Shown piece after piece: positions 25,777 to 35,643 of a stretch of 64,000 bases of DNA. The DNA comes from UBA2966 sp965242505 (GTDB lineage Bacteria; Pseudomonadota; Alphaproteobacteria; UBA2966): contig OZ251449.1 in assembly GCA_965242505.1 (NCBI GenBank), forward strand, positions 3,348,001-3,412,000, in the 5' to 3' direction. The notes beneath the pieces were generated by a model. That model was not told where the DNA came from. It saw only the letters and a program-made list of their open reading frames with translations, and made no database searches. Numbering within the stretch: position 1 is the first letter of the stretch; each line of letters opens with the position of its first letter. The position numbers and the translations under genes are program-made.

Positions 25777-27405
25777 ATGAACGACTTCACCCATCGCGAG
25801 ATGACGCCGCTCGGCGCCGACGACACGTCGTATCGTCGTTTGACGACCGATCACGTAAGCCGGATCGACGCGGGTGGACGTTCCATCCTGAAGATCGATC
25901 CGGCGGCGCTGACCCTGCTGACGGCTCAGGCGTTCGAGGACAGCGCCCATCTTCTGAGGACCGGACACCTGCGGCAGCTCGCCGGGATCCTGGAAGACCC
26001 CGAAGCCTCGGACAACGACCGCTACGTGGCCTGGGAGCTGCTCAAGAACGCCAACATCGCCGCAGGCCGCGTCCTGCCCATGTGCCAGGACACCGGCACC
26101 GCCATCGTCATGGGCAGGAAGGGTGAGACCGTATGGGTGGACGGCGACGACGAGGCGGCGATCTCGGCCGGCGTCCTGCGGACCTTCACGGGGAGCCACC
26201 TCCGGTACAGCCAGATGGCGCCGCTGTCGATGTACGAGGAGATCAACACGGGCAACAACCTGCCCGCCCAGATCGAGCTCTATGCGGACAAGGGAGACGC
26301 CTACAGGTTCCTGTTCGTCGCCAAGGGCGGCGGATCGGCGAACAAGTCGTTCCTGTTCCAGCAGACGCGCGCCCTGCTCAACCCCGACTCCATGATGAGC
26401 TTCCTCGAGGAGAAGGTGGGAACGCTGGGGACCGCGGCCTGCCCCCCCTACCACCTCGCCATCGTCATCGGCGGCCCGTCGGCGGAATTCACCATGAAGA
26501 TGGTGAAGCTGGCGAGCTGCCGTTACCTCGACACCCTGCCGACGAGCGGTAACGAGCACGGCCAGGCCTTCCGCGACCTGGAGCTCGAGGCCAGGGTTCA
26601 CGAGATGACGCGGAGACTCGGCATCGGCGCGCAGTTCGGCGGCAAGTACTTCTGCCACGACGTGCGGGTCGTCCGCCTGCCTCGCCACGGCGCCTCCTGT
26701 CCGGTGGGCATCGGCGTGTCCTGCGCCGCCGACCGGCAGGCGCTTGGCAAGATCACGTCGTCGGGCGTGTTTCTGGAGGAACTCGAGACGAACCCCGCGC
26801 GGTTCATGCCCGACGTCGGGGAAGACCGGCTCGGCGGAGACGTCGTCGAGATCGACCTCGACCGGCCCATGGACGACGTCCGCGCCGCCCTCGGCGCTCA
26901 TCCGGTGCGGACGCGGCTGTCCCTTTCGGGGCCCATGATCGTCGCCCGCGACATCGCCCACGCCAGGCTCAAGGAGCGCATCGACGCCGGCGACGGACTG
27001 CCCGATTACATGAAGGATCACTGCGTCTACTATGCCGGCCCCGCCAAGACGCCGGAGGGTTACGCCTCGGGATCGTTCGGTCCGACCACCGCGGGCCGCA
27101 TGGATTCCTACGTCGACCCGTTACAGTCCCACGGCGGCTCGCTGGTGATGCTGGCCAAGGGAAACCGGTCGCGCCAGGTGACCGAGGCCTGCAAGGCCCA
27201 CGGCGGTTTCTATCTCGGCTCCATCGGCGGCCCGGCGGCCCGCCTGGCGCAGGACTGCATTACCGAGGTCGAGTGCCTCGAGTATCCGGAGCTCGGCATG
27301 GAGGCGATCTGGCGCATCGAAGTCCGGGACTTCCCGGCCTTCATCGTCATCGACGACAAGGGGAACGACTTTTTCGCCGAATTCAACACCCCGCCGGAGC
27401 ACTGA
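25777..27405 (+). CDS. Class I (iron-sulfur) fumarate hydratase
   Basis: The 542-residue protein has the length and order of FumA-type enzymes: an alpha-like N-terminal domain with the CQDTGTA cluster cysteine (C103), GGGSANKSFL, the cysteine in TAACPPYH and CPVGIGVSC. The C-terminal beta-like domain has LSLSGPMIVARDIAHA, TPEGYASGSFGPTTAGRMD and KGNRS. The enzyme carries an oxygen-sensitive [4Fe-4S] cluster and interconverts fumarate and malate. Related class I enzymes can act on mesaconate, so that alternative should be kept open given the mesaconyl-CoA-type genes at 58-60 kb. Confidence 0.9.
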   Translation: MNDFTHREMTPLGADDTSYRRLTTDHVSRIDAGGRSILKIDPAALTLLTAQAFEDSAHLLRTGHLRQLAGILEDPEASDNDRYVAWELLKNANIAAGRVLPMCQDTGTAIVMGRKGETVWVDGDDEAAISAGVLRTFTGSHLRYSQMAPLSMYEEINTGNNLPAQIELYADKGDAYRFLFVAKGGGSANKSFLFQQTRALLNPDSMMSFLEEKVGTLGTAACPPYHLAIVIGGPSAEFTMKMVKLASCRYLDTLPTSGNEHGQAFRDLELEARVHEMTRRLGIGAQFGGKYFCHDVRVVRLPRHGASCPVGIGVSCAADRQALGKITSSGVFLEELETNPARFMPDVGEDRLGGDVVEIDLDRPMDDVRAALGAHPVRTRLSLSGPMIVARDIAHARLKERIDAGDGLPDYMKDHCVYYAGPAKTPEGYASGSFGPTTAGRMDSYVDPLQSHGGSLVMLAKGNRSRQVTEACKAHGGFYLGSIGGPAARLAQDCITEVECLEYPELGMEAIWRIEVRDFPAFIVIDDKGNDFFAEFNTPPEH

Positions 27406-27431
27406 GACGCCGGACGTTCCGGCGGGTCGCC

Positions 27432-28202
27432 CTACACGATGAGCTGTCCGCCGTCGACGACGAGCTCGACGCCGTTCACGAAACTCGCTTCGTCGGAGGC
27501 CAGGTAGCACACGGCGTTGGCGATGTCTTCGGGCTTCCCGAGGCGCCCCACGGGAATTTGCCCGCGGCGTTCCTCGCGTCCCTGTTCGGGATCGTCGAAG
27601 AGCATCCCGAGAACGGTCTCGCCCATCGGCGTTTCGACGAGGCCCGGATGGACCGAATTGCAACGGATTCCATAACCCCGCTGTCCGCAGTAGGCGGCCA
27701 CCGACTTGGTCAGCTGCCGAACGGCGCCCTTGCTCGCCCCGTAGGGGACGAGCCCGGGAGTCGCGTAGATGCCGGCGATCGAGGACAGGTTGACGATCGC
27801 GCCGCCCCGGTCCTTCATCGCCATGATGGCGCGCTTGCAGCCCAGCAGGACGCCGTCGATGTTGACCCTGCCGATGGCGCGCATCTCGTCCAGCGACAGG
27901 TCTTCCGGGTTCTGCGGCGCGCCGGTGCCGATGATGCCGGCGTTGTTGACCACGATGTCGACCCTGCCGAAGCGCTCGACGGTCTCCTTCACGACGGTTT
28001 CCCACTGGTTCTCGTCCGTCACGTCGTGACGGACGAACACGGCGTTCGCGCCGATGTCCGCGACGACCGCGGAACACGCGTCCGCGTCGATGTCCGTCGC
28101 CACGACGGCCGCCCCCTCCGCCACGAACTTGCGAACCGTCGCCGTCCCGATACCCGACCCTCCGCCGGTCACGATCGCCACCTTGTCCATCAGACGCGCC
28201 AT
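27432..28202 (-). CDS. SDR family oxidoreductase
   Basis: This is a 256-residue classical SDR with TGGGSGIGTATV near the N-terminus, NNAGI, the catalytic YGASKGA Tyr/Lys and NLSSIAG Ser, and a C-terminal VVDGGQL. It converges on fumarase with only 26 bp between stops. The substrate is not evident; the sequence resembles the broad 2,5-dichloro-2,5-cyclohexadiene-1,4-diol dehydrogenase/3-oxoacyl-ACP reductase-like group. A GGGAGGGAACCC-type ribosome-binding site precedes the ATG. Confidence 0.83.
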   Translation of the reverse strand: MARLMDKVAIVTGGGSGIGTATVRKFVAEGAAVVATDIDADACSAVVADIGANAVFVRHDVTDENQWETVVKETVERFGRVDIVVNNAGIIGTGAPQNPEDLSLDEMRAIGRVNIDGVLLGCKRAIMAMKDRGGAIVNLSSIAGIYATPGLVPYGASKGAVRQLTKSVAAYCGQRGYGIRCNSVHPGLVETPMGETVLGMLFDDPEQGREERRGQIPVGRLGKPEDIANAVCYLASDEASFVNGVELVVDGGQLIV

Positions 28203-28302
28203 GGGTTCCCTCCCTCTTCGCCTTTCGGCCCCGATTCGATTCGGTCGCTATTCCATGCGCGAGGCTTCTCGACGACGAACCCCGCGCGCGTTCCCGTCCG
28301 CG

Positions 28303-30579
28303 TTATCCTTGCCGGCGGTAGACGTAGATCGGGCTCGACCACGCGAGATGCCCGTCTTCCTGGGTTACACGCGCGAACAGCGGGTTGTCGCCGACGTCCT
28401 TGAGGTCGATCCGCCGTTCGAGGCGCATGGCGCGGTGGGGATTGTCCTCCGGCAACCGGAACACCCGCACGCGGCGGTCAAGGCCCCCGGCTTCGGACGC
28501 GTGGTCGTCGTACCCGATGTCGTTCAAGGGGAGGTCGAGCTTCACCAGCGGCGTGTCGAGCCTCAACGCGCCGCCGTCGGCGCCCGCGATCCAGGCGTCG
28601 AATCCGCCGAGGTTTCCGGTGGTCAGGGCGCGCCATCGGAGCGTGTCGTCGCCGATCCGGTCGATGATCTTGTCGCGGTTGAAGAAGTTGATCGGGCGAT
28701 GCCGTTCGATCCTGGCGCCCTCGAACCTCGCCGTTCCGTCCCAGATGACCTGCCGGAAACGGCCCCGATACTCCGCCCCCTCCCAGACCACCCGGATACG
28801 GTCGCCAAGCTCGCCGGCGCCGTAGGGACGGACGGTCTCGACGTGATCCAGTCCGTTGAAGATGTCGAGGCGCTCGATCGGCGCCGACGCGAGTACGTCG
28901 ACGGCCAGCGTCACGCCGCCGGACGGCAGATGGACGATGTCTCCCATCGCCGCCCCGGTCGCCGCCCGCCCGTCCGCCGGGCCGAGGGCGGGATCGTCGT
29001 GATAGAGGGTTCCTTTCCCGTCGAACGCAGCCCACACGTCCAGGACGAGGCGCCCGCCCGTGGTCGCGTAGTGGCGGCGCTTGCGCAGGCAGTCGAACAC
29101 GGCCGCGCGCGTGAGCTCGGGCATGAGCAGACAGGTCAGGCCGCCGATGGCGCCGAAATGCGCGGCGCCGGGATAGCTCGCGCCGGGACGCCCCTTGTGG
29201 CCGTCGGAGTTTCCGACGATGCCGACCCGGTAGCCCATCTCCAGGGCGTCCCGGACCAGCCATTCGAAGGTTCCCCACGAGGAGTGGATCTCCATCGAGC
29301 GCTCGACGACGCCGTCGTGCGCGAGCTTCACGTCGGCGTAGCGGCCGCCGCAATGGGCGAAGCAGACGACGTTCTCGTCCGCTTTCCGCAGGGCCTCGAA
29401 AAGATCCGCGGCCGTGTTGCAGTCCGTGTCGCTATCGGACTTGTCGTCCACCAGCGCGTGCGACGACCGACGGATCGGGCGGTCGTCCGTCATGTAGTAC
29501 ACGTTGCGGTCTCCGCCGAGCGCCGTGTTCCCCGACCACTCGTACCCCGGCAGGGTGACGAACCGTCCGGGCTCGTCGAACTCGGCGGTGAGCCCGTTCA
29601 ACGCGCTCCAGAAGTCCCTGGTGATCTGGAAGTCGTTCCCCTGATGTCCGGCGACGTCGACGAACGCGCGGTCACGCGCGAACTCGAAATACTGGCGCGC
29701 GCTGTTGGTGCCGATGGTCTCCTCGCTCTGGCCGTGCATGTCGCCCCAATAGGACCGAAGGTCCGCCTTCTCGACGATGCGAAGCGCATTGGCGCGGCAG
29801 AGCGCGGCGCCCGAGTCGTCCAGGAGCTCGATGTCCACGTCCCCGGGCGCGTCCACGGAAAGACCCTCGACGTGATGCGCGAATTCGCCCGCCGGGAACC
29901 GGATCCGGTCGGGCAGGCCGTTGACCGGCCGGGACGACCGCAACGTCAACGTCCCGTCGGCCTTGTCGGTGGGATTGCCCCACCTGTCTTCCGCCTTGAT
30001 CGAAAGGCGGAACGCCTCGCCGGCCTGTCGCGACGTCGGGCATACGGCGACCCACCGGTCCACCGGTCCCGGGACCAGCCTGATCGTCGGCTGGACCGGC
30101 AGTTGCTGGTAGTTGTAGGTGGCGATGGGGTCGACGAGAACGCGAAACTCGAACGTATCCTCGCAGAACGTCTGTAGGCGCATACCGGGGGAGCCTTGGC
30201 TGGTATCGCCGAAGGTGACGGTGATCGTGTCGCCCTTCCGCATGAACCCGCGGACGACCTTGACGTAGAGGGTGCGGTCCCAGGGCCGGATGTTTCCCTT
30301 GGGGTCGTAACGGTATTCCAGGACCGCGTTGTTGCTGGCGACGACCGTGGTGTAGTTGGGTCCCTTCGGGTCGTCGAACTGCGGGCGGGTCTGGTCGGCC
30401 GCGAACCGGAAGACGATGCGCAGGCTTCCCGAATCGTCGATGCCGAAATATCCGCAGGTGTACGTCAGGGTGAAGGTCTGGTGGGAGCCCGCCTCGAACT
30501 CCCCGCCGGGCGCGAGCTCGGCGTGACCGAGTTCACGGGGATCGATCGGGTCTTCGAAAATTCCGGCGGTCGTCGGCAT
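28303..30579 (-). CDS. DUF3604 family protein (PHP-like metallohydrolase)
   Basis: The 758-residue protein carries YWGDMHGQSEE near residue 280, the hallmark of DUF3604, whose metal site resembles PHP phosphoesterases. Further histidines appear in AGHQGNDFQ, CFAHCGGRY and NSDGHKGRPG. The N-terminal 250 residues look like beta-sandwich domains. There is no obvious signal peptide, although many relatives are exported. The family has no established reaction; hydrolysis of a phospho- or related ester is inference. The SDR gene follows on the same strand after 100 bp. Confidence 0.75.
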   Translation of the reverse strand: MPTTAGIFEDPIDPRELGHAELAPGGEFEAGSHQTFTLTYTCGYFGIDDSGSLRIVFRFAADQTRPQFDDPKGPNYTTVVASNNAVLEYRYDPKGNIRPWDRTLYVKVVRGFMRKGDTITVTFGDTSQGSPGMRLQTFCEDTFEFRVLVDPIATYNYQQLPVQPTIRLVPGPVDRWVAVCPTSRQAGEAFRLSIKAEDRWGNPTDKADGTLTLRSSRPVNGLPDRIRFPAGEFAHHVEGLSVDAPGDVDIELLDDSGAALCRANALRIVEKADLRSYWGDMHGQSEETIGTNSARQYFEFARDRAFVDVAGHQGNDFQITRDFWSALNGLTAEFDEPGRFVTLPGYEWSGNTALGGDRNVYYMTDDRPIRRSSHALVDDKSDSDTDCNTAADLFEALRKADENVVCFAHCGGRYADVKLAHDGVVERSMEIHSSWGTFEWLVRDALEMGYRVGIVGNSDGHKGRPGASYPGAAHFGAIGGLTCLLMPELTRAAVFDCLRKRRHYATTGGRLVLDVWAAFDGKGTLYHDDPALGPADGRAATGAAMGDIVHLPSGGVTLAVDVLASAPIERLDIFNGLDHVETVRPYGAGELGDRIRVVWEGAEYRGRFRQVIWDGTARFEGARIERHRPINFFNRDKIIDRIGDDTLRWRALTTGNLGGFDAWIAGADGGALRLDTPLVKLDLPLNDIGYDDHASEAGGLDRRVRVFRLPEDNPHRAMRLERRIDLKDVGDNPLFARVTQEDGHLAWSSPIYVYRRQG

Positions 30580-30616
30580 CGTCCGTCCTGGTCGCGGTTG
30601 TCGGGGCCGGGGGCGA

Positions 30617-31057
30617 TTATACGCCGACGATTCGGGCCGGGTCTCCCACCCGGATCTCGCCGCCGGACACCACGCGGCAGGTGCGCCCGCCGCGCCAATC
30701 GGGGGTCAACGCCCGTCTCAGGCCGTCGCGCCGTTCGTCCATGCGCCCGCAGGGGCCGGTCTCGCCGGTGATTTCGAGCAGGCATCGGCCGATTCCGACA
30801 CGGACGCCGGCGGCGCGGGGGAGATCCACGCCGTCGAGCAGCAGGTTCGCGCGGCGCGCGGTCCAGGGCAGGTCGGCGCCCAGTTCGTCGCAGACCACCC
30901 GCCAGTCCGCGGCCGAGAGAACCGTGACCTGGCGGGCCGCCCTGTCTCCGTGACGGTCGCCCGCGAGACCGGACTCGACGCTGACCGAAACGGAGTCGAC
31001 TTCCTCCATCGCGGCGCGCGATGCGCTTCGTATCGCGATGCCCTTCAGCTGGCCCAT
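30617..31057 (-). CDS. MOSC-domain protein
   Basis: The protein is 146 residues and consists of a single MOSC (molybdenum cofactor sulfurase C-terminal) domain. GLAGDRHGDRAARQVTVLS is near the N-terminus, RRANLLLDG in the middle and the conserved Cys in GETGPCGRMD (C103). MOSC domains handle sulfurated or plain molybdenum cofactor; small stand-alone ones such as YiiM reduce N-hydroxylated compounds. The substrate is not known here. It is upstream of and co-directional with the DUF3604 gene (37 bp apart). Confidence 0.85.
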   Translation of the reverse strand: MGQLKGIAIRSASRAAMEEVDSVSVSVESGLAGDRHGDRAARQVTVLSAADWRVVCDELGADLPWTARRANLLLDGVDLPRAAGVRVGIGRCLLEITGETGPCGRMDERRDGLRRALTPDWRGGRTCRVVSGGEIRVGDPARIVGV

Positions 31058-31140
31058 GGCGTGAACGCGCCTCCAAGTCTCCTTCGGGAGCCATGTCCCA
31101 TATCCGCCCGAACCCGGTCAAGCCCCACCGGCGCGCGGGG

Positions 31141-33687
31141 TTACCGGGCGCTGTCCAGTTCGGCGACCGCGGCGGGGAATTCGTCCTTGCTGAACACGAG
31201 TCGGAAAGTACCCTTGGCCGGGCCGTCGCGCACGGTCATCGCGCCGCAGTTGAACGCGCCCTGAAGGGTGTCCAGCACGCGCTTCTTGTACGCGGTCTCC
31301 GCGTTGTCGAGATGGACGCCTTTGGTCTCGAACACCAGCACATGCGGCTTGCCCTCGGATTCCCCGGCGAGCGCCACGAAATCGGGCCAGATACGGTCGC
31401 GTCTCCAGCCTTTCAGATAGTAATCGCCGCCTTGGCGCGCGGCCACGCGATGCCACCATCGCAACGCTTTCTGTTCATCGAGATAACGCGCGAAACTACG
31501 CTCCAGATTGGAATCGAACTGGTGTGTGTAGATCGGCTCGAACAGGTTGAGTTGCAAGGGCGCGCCGTTCTTGCGGGCAAGCAGGCCGGCGTCGTCGGGC
31601 GCGACGATTTCGTATGCCTCGACCATGCGGAAATTACGCCGGCCGGCGTTGAGATCGAAGCGGATGTCGCCCCGCCCGAGCTTGTCGCGGAAGACGCGCT
31701 CCGCCTGCCTTTCCACCTCGCGGCTCGCGTGCCGGCGCAATTCGTAGGCCAGCCAGCCGCGGCGGTCGTGCATCGAGTCGTCGGTTTCGCCGCCGGCGCG
31801 CAGATTGGCGATCAGGCGTTGCGCGATGCGCGCCGCCTGCCAGGCGTTCGGGACCGTGTCCGATAGGCGGCGGACGAACCATGACAGCCGGACCGTCTTG
31901 TCGATCTCCAGCACGCGGTCGGCATGGACGGAGAGCGGCGAGTCGCCGATGTCGACGGCTGCCGACTGGCGCAGCGCCGCCTCCGCTTGGCTGTCGCGCG
32001 GGTCCGGCGCGTCGATGGAGCCCCAGTCGATCTCCGGCAGGATGTGGCGCGTATAGTCGAGCTCGCGCCAATTCTCCCTGTCGCGGTGCAGCACCCGGGG
32101 CAGGAAAATGTCCTGGTCGCGGAACGCCTCGCGCCGACGGACCGTCACGCGGTTCGCGCCGCCGGAGCCGGAAGAGACGTCGCCGCCGAAGACGTCGCCG
32201 CCCAGGCCGGTCAGCCCCTCGGCCTCCAGCCCGCGCTTGACGTGCGCCACCGCCTCGCCCACGTCGGTGTTCCAGCAGAAGACCTGGCAGCGGTCGAGGG
32301 CGTCCCGGCCGGTGCGCCGCGCGTGCGGCTGGCGCATGACGCGGCCGACCAGCTGGGTGATGGCGCGCTTGGCGGTCGTGTTGTCCAGGATCGCCAGCAC
32401 GTAGGCGAAGGGACAGTCCCACCCCTCCATCAGGGCGGCGCGGGTGACGACCCAGCGCACCGGCGTATAGGGCGAGAGGAGATCGACCCGGGCGAGCTCG
32501 TCGCGTTCCGCCGACTTCACCGCGATGGCGCGTTCGGGCACGCCGAGGCCGCGCATCAGGTATTCGCGCACGTCCTCGGCGTGGATGCGTTGGCCGTCGC
32601 GCTGGTTCGCGCCGGTGCGCTCCACCCGCGCCACGGCGATCGGGCGGATGTAGCGGCCTTCGCGCGCTTCCAGGTCTCGCGCCTCGGCGTCGAGCCGTTC
32701 GAGCGCGTCGTGCGCCTGCTCCAGCACGTACTTCCATGCGACGCCGGTGAACGATTCCACCTGCACCGGCAGCTTGATCATCTCCTCGGCCTTCAACTCG
32801 GCCCCGCCGATGTCCACCAGCAGGTTGCTGATCCCTTCGTTGGGGGTGGCGGAGAGCTCGATGACCATGCGCGGGTCGAGGCGGCTGACCGAGCGCGCGA
32901 ATTCCTCGCCCGCCTCGCGCTTCCCGCCATAGGCCTTGTGCGCCTCGTCCAGCACCACGACGGGGCGCAACATCTTGAAGACGTTGAACAGGCTGTGCTT
33001 GATCGGGCCGTTCGGCGTCGTGCGCTCCAGATCGGGGTGAGCGTCCAGCAGGCGCGCTTCTCCCGGCGCGTCGTCCTCCGCGGGAAACAGGGTGGGATAG
33101 CGCGCGGAATCGCGGAACATGCGGAGGAATTCCTTCCCCTTTCGCCGGTTGGCGGCGGGTAGCATCAACAGCATGACGCAGAGATAGTTCGCCGCGTCGA
33201 GCGCCGAGAACGGTTCGTCCTTCTCCAGCAATTTGACCCGGCCGGCGCTGGCGATCTCCAGCATCTGGCGGCAGGGGTGCTGGCGGTGGCGCAGCGCGGC
33301 GCGGGTTTGCGCGTAGATGGCGCGGGAGGGGACGATCCACAGGACCAGCCCGGTCTGGCGATCGAGCCGCGCCAGAGCGGAGGCGGCGATCAGGGTCTTG
33401 CCGCCGCCGGTGGGGATCTTGAGGCACGCGTGCGGGATGGGCCGCCCCGCGTCGTCGGAGCGGCCCACATACGCGGCGTCGCGGTTGGCCACGCCGCCGG
33501 AACGGGCCAACGCCGCCCACGCGCGCGCCGGCCAGTCCGGCCAGTCATGCAGCGAGTCGGGAACCTCCGCCCCGGCCGCCTCCAGCGCCGCGATGGCCTT
33601 TTGCGATTCCTGCGCCGCATCGTCGAGCGCGTCGCGCCAGCGCACGAACGCTTCCAGCGTGCGAATCTGGTATTCCTTCAGGTCCAT
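31141..33687 (-). CDS. Type III restriction enzyme, Res subunit (helicase-nuclease)
   Basis: The 848-residue SF2 translocase has Walker A PTGGGKT (92-98), DEAH (247-250), SATPNEG (279-285), a VGRVMRQPHARRTGR motif VI and a C-terminal PD-(D/E)XK-like nuclease (WPDF near 770, FETKG near 785). Type III Res works with Mod to translocate along DNA and cut about 25-27 bp from an unmethylated asymmetric site. It is a little shorter than many Res proteins, but all motors and the nuclease are present. It lies 52 bp downstream of mod on the same strand, so the pair is an operon. The complex is cytoplasmic. Confidence 0.88.
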   Translation of the reverse strand: MDLKEYQIRTLEAFVRWRDALDDAAQESQKAIAALEAAGAEVPDSLHDWPDWPARAWAALARSGGVANRDAAYVGRSDDAGRPIPHACLKIPTGGGKTLIAASALARLDRQTGLVLWIVPSRAIYAQTRAALRHRQHPCRQMLEIASAGRVKLLEKDEPFSALDAANYLCVMLLMLPAANRRKGKEFLRMFRDSARYPTLFPAEDDAPGEARLLDAHPDLERTTPNGPIKHSLFNVFKMLRPVVVLDEAHKAYGGKREAGEEFARSVSRLDPRMVIELSATPNEGISNLLVDIGGAELKAEEMIKLPVQVESFTGVAWKYVLEQAHDALERLDAEARDLEAREGRYIRPIAVARVERTGANQRDGQRIHAEDVREYLMRGLGVPERAIAVKSAERDELARVDLLSPYTPVRWVVTRAALMEGWDCPFAYVLAILDNTTAKRAITQLVGRVMRQPHARRTGRDALDRCQVFCWNTDVGEAVAHVKRGLEAEGLTGLGGDVFGGDVSSGSGGANRVTVRRREAFRDQDIFLPRVLHRDRENWRELDYTRHILPEIDWGSIDAPDPRDSQAEAALRQSAAVDIGDSPLSVHADRVLEIDKTVRLSWFVRRLSDTVPNAWQAARIAQRLIANLRAGGETDDSMHDRRGWLAYELRRHASREVERQAERVFRDKLGRGDIRFDLNAGRRNFRMVEAYEIVAPDDAGLLARKNGAPLQLNLFEPIYTHQFDSNLERSFARYLDEQKALRWWHRVAARQGGDYYLKGWRRDRIWPDFVALAGESEGKPHVLVFETKGVHLDNAETAYKKRVLDTLQGAFNCGAMTVRDGPAKGTFRLVFSKDEFPAAVAELDSAR

Positions 33688-33739
33688 CGCGGCGCTCCCG
33701 GGAAGAAGACGGGTGATCGGCGCGCCGACATGTCCGGGG

Positions 33740-35482
33740 TCAGGGTCCCGTTCCCTGGCCCTTGCCGAGCAGTTCGTAGGGCAGTTGGCAAAAGAGGATG
33801 CCCATGGGCGTCAGCTCGCTCTGGGTGATGTATTTCCCCGCCCCGAAGACGATCGCCTCCTTGTCCCCCGCCCGGTTGGCGGCCTCGATGCGCTCGGCGC
33901 GATCCGCATTCAGCATGGCGTCGTGTCCGCGCAGATATTCGAGGTCCGGCTCGTAGAGCAGGTAATAGTCGGTCGTGTCGTCGCCGTGGAACAGCCCGTC
34001 TTCGTTCAGCGGCGCGAGGTCGGCGGGGCCGGCGGACACGCCGGTCGCGGTGTGCAACAGGTATGCGGCGAGCGCGGGCCAGGGGGGCAACGCCTCGCCG
34101 GCCAGCATCGCTTCCAGTTCGGTCGGCGGGCCGAGCGTGCAGTAGGCGAAGGAACCGCCCAGCCCCTCGCGCAGGGCGGCGTCCCTGGCGTCCGGAACGC
34201 CTTGGATGACGCGGCGCACCCGCTCGGCGCAGATGGTATCGGCATGGTCCTCGCACTCGATCAGGATGAATTTGCGGTTGCCTCCGTCTTCCTTGTTCAG
34301 AGCCAGCACGGCGTGGGCCGTCGTTCCGCTGCCGGCAAAGGAGTCGAGAACAATGGCGTCGTCTGATGCCACCAGTTCGAGTATTCTTCCAATTACTTGT
34401 TCGTCCTTTGGATAATCGAAACGTTCTTCCGGGAGTATTTTCATCAGATTCTTGTGCGCCGCGCGGCGATCTTGGTAGAATATACTCGTCAAGACTTGAC
34501 TTTCCGTTTCGTGCAGATAGCGCTTGAGATTGGGAACGCGCGACTCGTCCGGGCCGAAATGGACGCGATCCTCTTCTATAGCTTGGACCATTCCTTCTTT
34601 ACTCGGGAAAACCCAGCCTCGCGCGGGTATCCTGACCGGGCTTCCAGTTTTCGGATGTATGACTTCGTATTGCGGACCACCCCCGCCGGGCCACGAAATA
34701 TCACCAGCGAAGTACACACCTTTCTCGTCGATCCAATTGTAATGTCGATGTGCCCAAGACTTGTGTTTTTTGTCGAGAGATGAAAACCAATCCTTGAGCT
34801 CTTCCGAAGATGATGCAAAATCATTGGGATATTTCTCCTTCAGTTCTTTGGAAATTCGATAAATTTCATCAATTCCTTCTTTCTGTACTCGCCAACGATT
34901 ACCATTGGTGTTCAAGGAATCTTTCTTTCTCGCATAACACAATATGTAATCATGACCGACCGATATAAAGCGTGCGTCGTTCTTCCCCGTTCCTTCCCAA
35001 ACGAAGGTTCCGATGAAATTATCCTCTCCGAAAATCTCGTCCATCATCATTCTCAAATGGTGGCATTCGTTGTCGTCGATCGACATGAAAATCACCCCGT
35101 CTTCCGCCAGCAACTCCTTGAGCAGCTGCAAGCGCGGCCACATCATGCAGAGCCATTTTTCATGGCGTTCCATGTCCTCGCCATCGACCTCGCCGTTACG
35201 CTCCAGCCATTCCCGCATCAGCGGGCTGTTCACCTTGTCGTTGTAACACCAGCCCTCGTTGCCGGTGTTGTAGGGCGGGTCGATATAAATGCATTTCACC
35301 CGGTCGGCGTAGCGCGGGGTCAGCGCCCGCAGGGCCTCGAGATTGTCGCCGTGGATGATCAGATTACCGTCGGTCCCATGCGGGTCCAACGAACGGTCGG
35401 CGTCGGGGATCAGCGGGCGGTAGGGCACCGTCAGATGGTGGGCGTAGATGTGCTGCTTGCCCTTGAAATCGAGCGTCGGCAT
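33740..35482 (-). CDS. Type III DNA methyltransferase, Mod subunit
   Basis: The 580-residue protein has motif IV DPPYNTGN (68-75) before motif I DSFAGSGTT (about 380-388), the order of beta-class adenine-N6/cytosine-N4 methylases used in type III systems. The target-recognition region lies between them. Its DNA (about 34,380-35,080) is strikingly AT-rich: three 60-base rows there have 37-42% GC by hand count, against about 70% in flanking genes. This suggests that the specificity module was acquired by transfer. ATG at 35482 (MPTLDFKGKQ) is chosen; the upstream ATG at 35569 gives Arg-rich sequence without similarity. No simple-sequence repeat for phase variation was seen. Confidence 0.9.
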   Translation of the reverse strand: MPTLDFKGKQHIYAHHLTVPYRPLIPDADRSLDPHGTDGNLIIHGDNLEALRALTPRYADRVKCIYIDPPYNTGNEGWCYNDKVNSPLMREWLERNGEVDGEDMERHEKWLCMMWPRLQLLKELLAEDGVIFMSIDDNECHHLRMMMDEIFGEDNFIGTFVWEGTGKNDARFISVGHDYILCYARKKDSLNTNGNRWRVQKEGIDEIYRISKELKEKYPNDFASSSEELKDWFSSLDKKHKSWAHRHYNWIDEKGVYFAGDISWPGGGGPQYEVIHPKTGSPVRIPARGWVFPSKEGMVQAIEEDRVHFGPDESRVPNLKRYLHETESQVLTSIFYQDRRAAHKNLMKILPEERFDYPKDEQVIGRILELVASDDAIVLDSFAGSGTTAHAVLALNKEDGGNRKFILIECEDHADTICAERVRRVIQGVPDARDAALREGLGGSFAYCTLGPPTELEAMLAGEALPPWPALAAYLLHTATGVSAGPADLAPLNEDGLFHGDDTTDYYLLYEPDLEYLRGHDAMLNADRAERIEAANRAGDKEAIVFGAGKYITQSELTPMGILFCQLPYELLGKGQGTGP

Positions 35483-35643
35483 GATGGCCCCTCCCTTCGA
35501 CGCCGACGACCATAGCCGCCTGCCTGCGCGCCGGCAATGCCGTCTTCGTTCATCCCGTCCCGCGGGCACGGTTGACGCGCGGGCGGCGATGCCGTCATCA
35601 ATGGGCGCGGCGCGGATGGAAACGGGGCCGAGGGGAGAGGCGG

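Noticed and set aside
33740..35482. Phase-variable mod gene
   Set aside because: No tandem tetra- or pentanucleotide tract or homopolymer long enough for slippage was seen in or before the gene.
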